A stretch of 34,428 nt of DNA from an uncultured Desulfuromonadales bacterium. GTDB taxonomy: Bacteria; Desulfobacterota; Desulfuromonadia; Desulfuromonadales; Trichloromonadaceae. Shown here one piece after another: positions 30,638-34,428 of the stretch. The stretch spans positions 1 to 34,428 of the forward strand of contig CALZIC010000015.1 in NCBI GenBank assembly GCA_945787285.1. Reading direction: 5' to 3'. Both the position numbers and the translations under genes were made by a program. A model generated the notes under the pieces. It was not told the origin of the DNA. It saw only the letters and a program-made list of their open reading frames with translations, and made no database searches. Positions within the stretch are counted from its first letter, which is position 1. Each line of letters begins with the position of its first letter.

Positions 30638-31536
30638 CAGAACATAACGAAAACTTCCGGTCCGGGTTTGTTTCGATCGTCGGGCGGCCCAATGTCGGCA
30701 AGTCAACCCTTTTGAATCGCATTCTCGGGCAGAAGATTGCCATCGCCTCTCCCAAGCCCCAGACGACCCGCAACCGTATTCTCGGCATCCACAACCTCCC
30801 CGGGGCCCAGGTTCTTTTTCTCGACACACCGGGGATTCATCGCAGCCGGGGCAAGCTGAACCGGTATATGGTCGACCAGGCCCTCAGCGCCTGTTCGGGG
30901 GTCGATCTCGTCCTTTTTCTGGTCGAAGCCGATGATCCGCCTGGCGGAGGGGATGACTTTATTCTCGACGTGCTGGCCAAGGGGGGCGTTCCGGTGGCTC
31001 TGGTCATCAACAAGATCGACCTTGTTCCCAAGCCGAAACTGCTTGGACTGATCGAAACCTTCTCGAAAAAATTCGATTTCAAGGAGATCATCCCCGTTTC
31101 CGGCCTGACCGGGGAGGGGGTTGACCGGCTCCTGGAAGTCGTCCCCAATTATCTCCCCGAGGGGCCCAGCTATTACCCGGAAGACATGATCACCGATCTG
31201 CCCGAGCGATTCATCGTCGCCGAGATGATCCGCGAACAGGTGCTGAAGCAGACCCGCGACGAGATTCCTTACCGGGTGGCGGTGGTTGTTGAGAGCTTCG
31301 AAGAAAAGCCCGAAAAAAACCTGATTGTGATCCAGGCGGTGATTTGCGTGGAGCGGGACAGCCACAAAGGAATGGTGGTCGGCAAGCAGGGGGCCATGGT
31401 GCGGTCTATCGGCAAGGCGGCCCGGTTCGATATCGAGCGGTTTCTCGATAGCCGGGTCTTCCTGGAGATTTTCGTCAAGGTTGAAAAGAACTGGACCGAG
31501 TCGGCCCGCATGCTCAGGGAGCTGGGATACGAATAG
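30634..31536 (+). CDS. era: GTPase Era
   Basis: Era binds the 3' end of 16S rRNA during 30S assembly and is essential in most bacteria. The 300-residue product has G1 GRPNVGKS at 17-24, G3 DTPG (about 67-70), G4 NKID (about 126-129), G5 VSG, and a C-terminal KH domain with GMVVGKQGAMVRSIGKAAR (about 248-266). Start is TTG 30634 with AGGAG 8 nt upstream. It lies 4 nt into the radical SAM gene end. The DNA around the G1 motif is very similar to that of der, 1 kb downstream. Confidence 0.97.
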   Translation: MTEHNENFRSGFVSIVGRPNVGKSTLLNRILGQKIAIASPKPQTTRNRILGIHNLPGAQVLFLDTPGIHRSRGKLNRYMVDQALSACSGVDLVLFLVEADDPPGGGDDFILDVLAKGGVPVALVINKIDLVPKPKLLGLIETFSKKFDFKEIIPVSGLTGEGVDRLLEVVPNYLPEGPSYYPEDMITDLPERFIVAEMIREQVLKQTRDEIPYRVAVVVESFEEKPEKNLIVIQAVICVERDSHKGMVVGKQGAMVRSIGKAARFDIERFLDSRVFLEIFVKVEKNWTESARMLRELGYE

Positions 31537-31635
31537 ACGTATCTTTTCCGAGGTCCTGGAGACCGGCGGCCTCAACGAGTCGCTGCCCTGCGCAGGAGGG
31601 CAAGTGGATATTTTTAAAGAAGGTAGTTAATCGTT

Positions 31636-32952
31636 ATGTCAGTTGTTGCCATCGTCGGACGCCCCAATGTCGGCAAGTCGACCCTTTTTAACCGCATTCT
31701 CGGTCAGAGAAAGGCGATCGTCGAAGACTTTCCCGGCGTCACCAGGGACCGCCACTATGCCGAGGTGACCCGTTATGCAAAACCTTTCACCCTGATCGAT
31801 ACCGGCGGGTTCGAGCCGGTCAGCCAGGAGAAACTGCTGATCCAGATGAGGGAGCAATCCCAGTTGGCCGTTGAGGAGGCCGATATCATCCTCTTTGTCA
31901 TGGATGTCAAGGACGGCCTCTCCCCCTCGGACCAGGAAGTCGCCGAGATGCTGCGCCGATTTACCAAGCCCGTTCTGTACGTGGTCAACAAGGTCGACGG
32001 TGACCGGCAGGAGGAGGCGGCGGCCGAGTTCTACTCGCTGGGCATCAGCGAATTTCACTCCGTTTCGGCCGAGCACGGTCGCGGCGTTCCCGATCTGGTC
32101 GATGATCTTTTGCAGCTTTTGCCGGAGGCGCCGCGGGCCGAAAAGCCCGAGGAAGAGACGAGACTGGCCGTTATCGGTCGGCCCAATGTCGGCAAGTCCT
32201 CCCTGGTCAACCGCCTCCTCGGTTATGAGCGGGTGGTGGCCAACCCGCTGGCGGGAACGACCCGGGACAGCGTAGACACCCCCTTTATCTACAATCAGAA
32301 GAAATATGTCCTGATTGATACCGCCGGTATCCGGCGCAAGGGGAAGGTCAGCCAGAAGCTGGAAAAATACAGCGTGATCCAGGCTCTCAAGGGGATGGAT
32401 CGTGCCCATGTGGTTATGGTCGTTATCGATGCCAGCGAAGGGGTGACCGACCAGGACATGACGGTCGCCGGCTATGCCTACGAAAAGGGCAGGGCCGTCG
32501 TGCTGGTGGTCAACAAGTGGGACCTGGTCGCTAAAGACCACACCACCATGAAAAAGTACACCCAGGACCTGAGGGACACGTTCAAGTTTCTCGCCTTTGC
32601 CCCGGTTGTTTTCGTCTCGGCCCTCAGCGGGCAGCGGGTGGTCAAGGTGATGGGCGAGGTCGAAAAGGTCGCCACCGAATTCAACCGGCGGATTCCGACC
32701 GCCGCCCTGAACAAGGTGCTCGAAAGTATCCAGAGGGTGCATCAGCCCCCCGTCTACCAGGGGAAGCGCCTCAAGTTTTTCTACATGACCCAGACCGCCG
32801 TGCGTCCACCTTCCTTTGTGGTCTTCGTTAACAGGGCTGATGGGGTGCACTTTTCCTACCAGCGGTACCTGACCAACAAGCTGAGGGAAGCTTTTGGTTT
32901 TGAGGGGGTTCCTATCCGTGTCACCTACAAGGATAGGGAGCGAAATGATTAA
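31636..32952 (+). CDS. der: GTPase Der (EngA)
   Basis: Der is a GTPase with two G domains needed for 50S assembly. The 438-residue product has G1 motifs GRPNVGKS at residues 8-15 and again from G181, each followed by its DT(A/G)G (IDTGGFE and IDTAGIRR), NK(V/W)D motifs, and the C-terminal KH-like domain with [28 protein letters not shown] (seen as [14 protein letters not shown] then [11 protein letters not shown]). Start ATG 31636 is preceded by AGAAGGTAG. The 99-nt gap after era has a weak GCCCT/AGGGC hairpin followed by a short T-run. It is the last gene of the rnc-era-der unit. Confidence 0.97.
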   Translation: MSVVAIVGRPNVGKSTLFNRILGQRKAIVEDFPGVTRDRHYAEVTRYAKPFTLIDTGGFEPVSQEKLLIQMREQSQLAVEEADIILFVMDVKDGLSPSDQEVAEMLRRFTKPVLYVVNKVDGDRQEEAAAEFYSLGISEFHSVSAEHGRGVPDLVDDLLQLLPEAPRAEKPEEETRLAVIGRPNVGKSSLVNRLLGYERVVANPLAGTTRDSVDTPFIYNQKKYVLIDTAGIRRKGKVSQKLEKYSVIQALKGMDRAHVVMVVIDASEGVTDQDMTVAGYAYEKGRAVVLVVNKWDLVAKDHTTMKKYTQDLRDTFKFLAFAPVVFVSALSGQRVVKVMGEVEKVATEFNRRIPTAALNKVLESIQRVHQPPVYQGKRLKFFYMTQTAVRPPSFVVFVNRADGVHFSYQRYLTNKLREAFGFEGVPIRVTYKDRERND

Positions 32953-32962
32953 GGAAAAAGGC

Positions 32963-32992
32963 TTTACTTCAATCTCTCCGGTGCTATATACT
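32963..32992 (+). promoter_or_regulatory. Candidate promoter of the DUF4388 gene
   Basis: TTTACT (32963-32968) is followed by TATATA (32985-32990, 16 nt) or TATACT (32987-32992, 18 nt) in an AT-rich patch just after der. No terminator is seen between der and this promoter. Confidence 0.45.
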
Positions 32993-33063
32993 CAAACTCA
33001 TTTAATTTTAAATGGTTACATTGTGTCGCCCGGCCTGTCACAGCGCCTGCAAACCGGAGACTC

Positions 33064-34428
33064 ATGAGTCTAGTTGGAAGTCTGGAAGATCTTGGACTGG
33101 GGGATATCCTCCAGATTGTGAGCCTCAGCCGCAAGTCTGGTGTTCTGACCCTGGCCAGCAGAAACCGTAATGGAAAGATCTTCTTTCTCAACGGTCAGGT
33201 GATCCATGCTACGTCCAATGTCTTCCCGGAAAATCTCGGCAGTCTGCTGGTGCGTAAAGGCGTGGTCAGTGCCGACACGCTGAAAAGAGTACTAGACATA
33301 CAACGCCGTCAGACTGAGCCGGCCCTGCTGGGAAAGCTGCTTGCCGAGCATTGCGGTGTTCAGCGCGAAGCGGTTGAGGCTGTGGCCAAGCGACAGATCG
33401 AGCGGATTGTTTACAGCTTTTTCGGCTGGACCGAAGGAACCTTTTCCTTTGAACTCGAGGCCCCCGACAAGCTGACCGACTGCCGATTCAGTCCTCTTAA
33501 GCTCATGCTTGAGCAGGGCCTGAATACCCAGTGGTTGGCGATCGAGGGAAGCCGTCTGCTTGATGAGCAGCGACATCAAGGGGGGGCGATAGACCCTCCG
33601 GATGCCGCGGAAGCTTTTGCGAGCGACAGGGGCAACGATAGCGAGGACGCCCCTGCAGACGTTGCGGAAGAATCTGTGCTGCCGGATCATTCACACTGCC
33701 AGGTTTTGCTGGTCGATGATGAGCCTGTGGCCAGGACGGCGCTCGGGCGCTTTCTGCGGTCGCGGGGATATGGCGTCGAGCTGTTCGGGTCCGGAGACGA
33801 CTTCATCCCTGCCGTCGACAGGGCTGTGGCCGCCGGAATCGATCCGGTTCTCGTCATCGATCTTATCATGCCCCGCAGGGACGGTACGGGAGTGCTGGGG
33901 GGGATGGAGATTCTCGAAGAGGTCAGGGACAGGCATCCGTTCCTCTCCGTGCTGATGGTTTCCGAGCATCCCAATCCCGAAACCGAGTTGAAAATCCAGC
34001 AGCTCGGTGTGCGTTTCCTGTTGTCCAAGCCCAAGAAGTCCGAGTTTGGGGACAGCAGCGGGTTGCCGCTACTCAACGCTCTGGATGAGGCGATTGCCTC
34101 CATATCGAGCGATCCGTCATCGGCCGACCTTCCCGGGCTTTCCCTTTTTAACCTCGGAGCGGAACTGCTCAGGGAGATCGGAGAGCCCGAGTCCGAACTC
34201 AAGGGCGTCGACTTCAGGCGAACCCCGGCCCTGCAAAAGCTCAAAGGCATCCTGCAGGAACTGTGCGACCCTTCCCACTCAGCGGGGGTCATCCTTCTCG
34301 CTCTGCGCTTTGCCAGCGAGTTTATGAACCGGGCCGTCATCTTTACCGACAAGGAAAAAGAGATTGTCGGGCTGGGGCAGTTTGGGATAGAGTTTGACAA
34401 TCGAAATGCCGATGCCCTGATCAGGAAC
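33064..34428 (+). CDS. DUF4388-response regulator protein, 3' end cut by window edge
   Basis: The frame is open from ATG 33064 to the right edge (455 codons), so the C-terminus is outside. Residues about 1-170 are a DUF4388/PATAN domain, with SLEDLGLGDILQIVSLSRKSGVLTL (seen as SLEDLGLGDILQ and LSRKSGVLTL) and FFLNGQVIHA. Residues about 219-345 are a receiver domain with the acidic pair in VLLVDDEP (about 221-228), the phosphoacceptor Asp in LVIDLIMP, and the conserved Lys in LLSKP. Beyond residue 360 a further domain with ALRFASEFMNRAVIFTD resembles the sensor-like ends of Geobacter and Myxococcus regulators. It has no DNA-binding domain in the visible part, so it probably acts by protein contact, as in PATAN proteins that affect motility or polarity. 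Its kinase is not visible. Confidence 0.87.
   Translation, partial: MSLVGSLEDLGLGDILQIVSLSRKSGVLTLASRNRNGKIFFLNGQVIHATSNVFPENLGSLLVRKGVVSADTLKRVLDIQRRQTEPALLGKLLAEHCGVQREAVEAVAKRQIERIVYSFFGWTEGTFSFELEAPDKLTDCRFSPLKLMLEQGLNTQWLAIEGSRLLDEQRHQGGAIDPPDAAEAFASDRGNDSEDAPADVAEESVLPDHSHCQVLLVDDEPVARTALGRFLRSRGYGVELFGSGDDFIPAVDRAVAAGIDPVLVIDLIMPRRDGTGVLGGMEILEEVRDRHPFLSVLMVSEHPNPETELKIQQLGVRFLLSKPKKSEFGDSSGLPLLNALDEAIASISSDPSSADLPGLSLFNLGAELLREIGEPESELKGVDFRRTPALQKLKGILQELCDPSHSAGVILLALRFASEFMNRAVIFTDKEKEIVGLGQFGIEFDNRNADALIRN

Noticed and set aside
31537-31635. Attenuator between era and der
   Set aside because: Only a 5-bp GCCCT/AGGGC stem with a poor T-run; too weak to call.
31639-32850. Minus-strand open frame (403 codons) opposite der
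   Set aside because: Shadow of the high-GC third positions of der; no recognisable protein.
1-34428. tRNA, rRNA, CRISPR array, transposon, prophage or toxin-antitoxin module
   Set aside because: None was seen on either strand; base composition and gene order look like continuous core chromosome throughout.

Overview
The window reads as a chromosomal, almost entirely housekeeping segment of a GC-rich anaerobic deltaproteobacterium of the Desulfuromonadales/Geobacter type. This is inferred from gene content and order, not from a marker gene. The clues are a PyrK/PyrD class 1B pair, a DHH-CBS-tRNA nucleotidyltransferase fusion, a PxxKW cysteine-rich protein, a TatD-radical SAM fusion, the tmk-holB-ricT-metG order, many TPR proteins, and a DUF4388 response regulator. 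No tRNA, rRNA, CRISPR array, transposase, integrase or phage gene was found.

Layout. Positions 1-2149 (minus): purM, purN and a DUF523 gene cut by the left edge. Positions 2403-4747 (plus): rimI, pyrK, pyrD, then a G-rich/C-rich repeat. Positions 4896-10468 (plus): the DHH-CBS-nucleotidyltransferase, a membrane M50 protease, scpA, scpB and an RluB-type pseudouridine synthase. Positions 10615-13846: a large acidic TPR protein and an ExeA-like AAA ATPase, closed by a strong terminator. Positions 13933-16935: mutL, miaA and the wreck of hfq, then a terminator. Positions 17038-21457: a PerM/AI-2E-type membrane protein, a DUF512 radical SAM protein, a TPR protein and lrgAB. Positions 21558-22946: a PxxKW cysteine-rich protein (minus), a YkgJ-like cysteine protein and a PilZ protein with a foldable leader. 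Positions 22997-28579 (minus): the operon tmk-holB-ricT-metG-(tatD-radical SAM). Positions 28896-32952 (plus): rnc, a radical SAM gene, era, der. Positions 33064-34428: a DUF4388/response regulator gene cut by the right edge.

Functionally the window covers purine and pyrimidine synthesis, chromosome condensation, mismatch repair, tRNA and rRNA modification, ribosome assembly, tRNA 3'-end synthesis and thymidylate/replication functions. Regulatory or envelope genes are mixed in.

The most striking observations are two broken genes. After miaA, the hfq ribosome-binding site and first four codons run directly into the Hfq C-terminal third (YKHA motif) in another frame, with about 113 nt missing. 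In the TatD-radical SAM gene about 128 nt are missing from the middle of the TatD domain, also with a frameshift. Both could be real gene decay or a shared assembly error. Other points of interest are a nested hairpin leader before the PilZ gene, the long RNase III leader with a shared repeat between divergent tmk and rnc promoters, and the strongly promoted PxxKW unit. I found no convincing wholly new multi-gene system.
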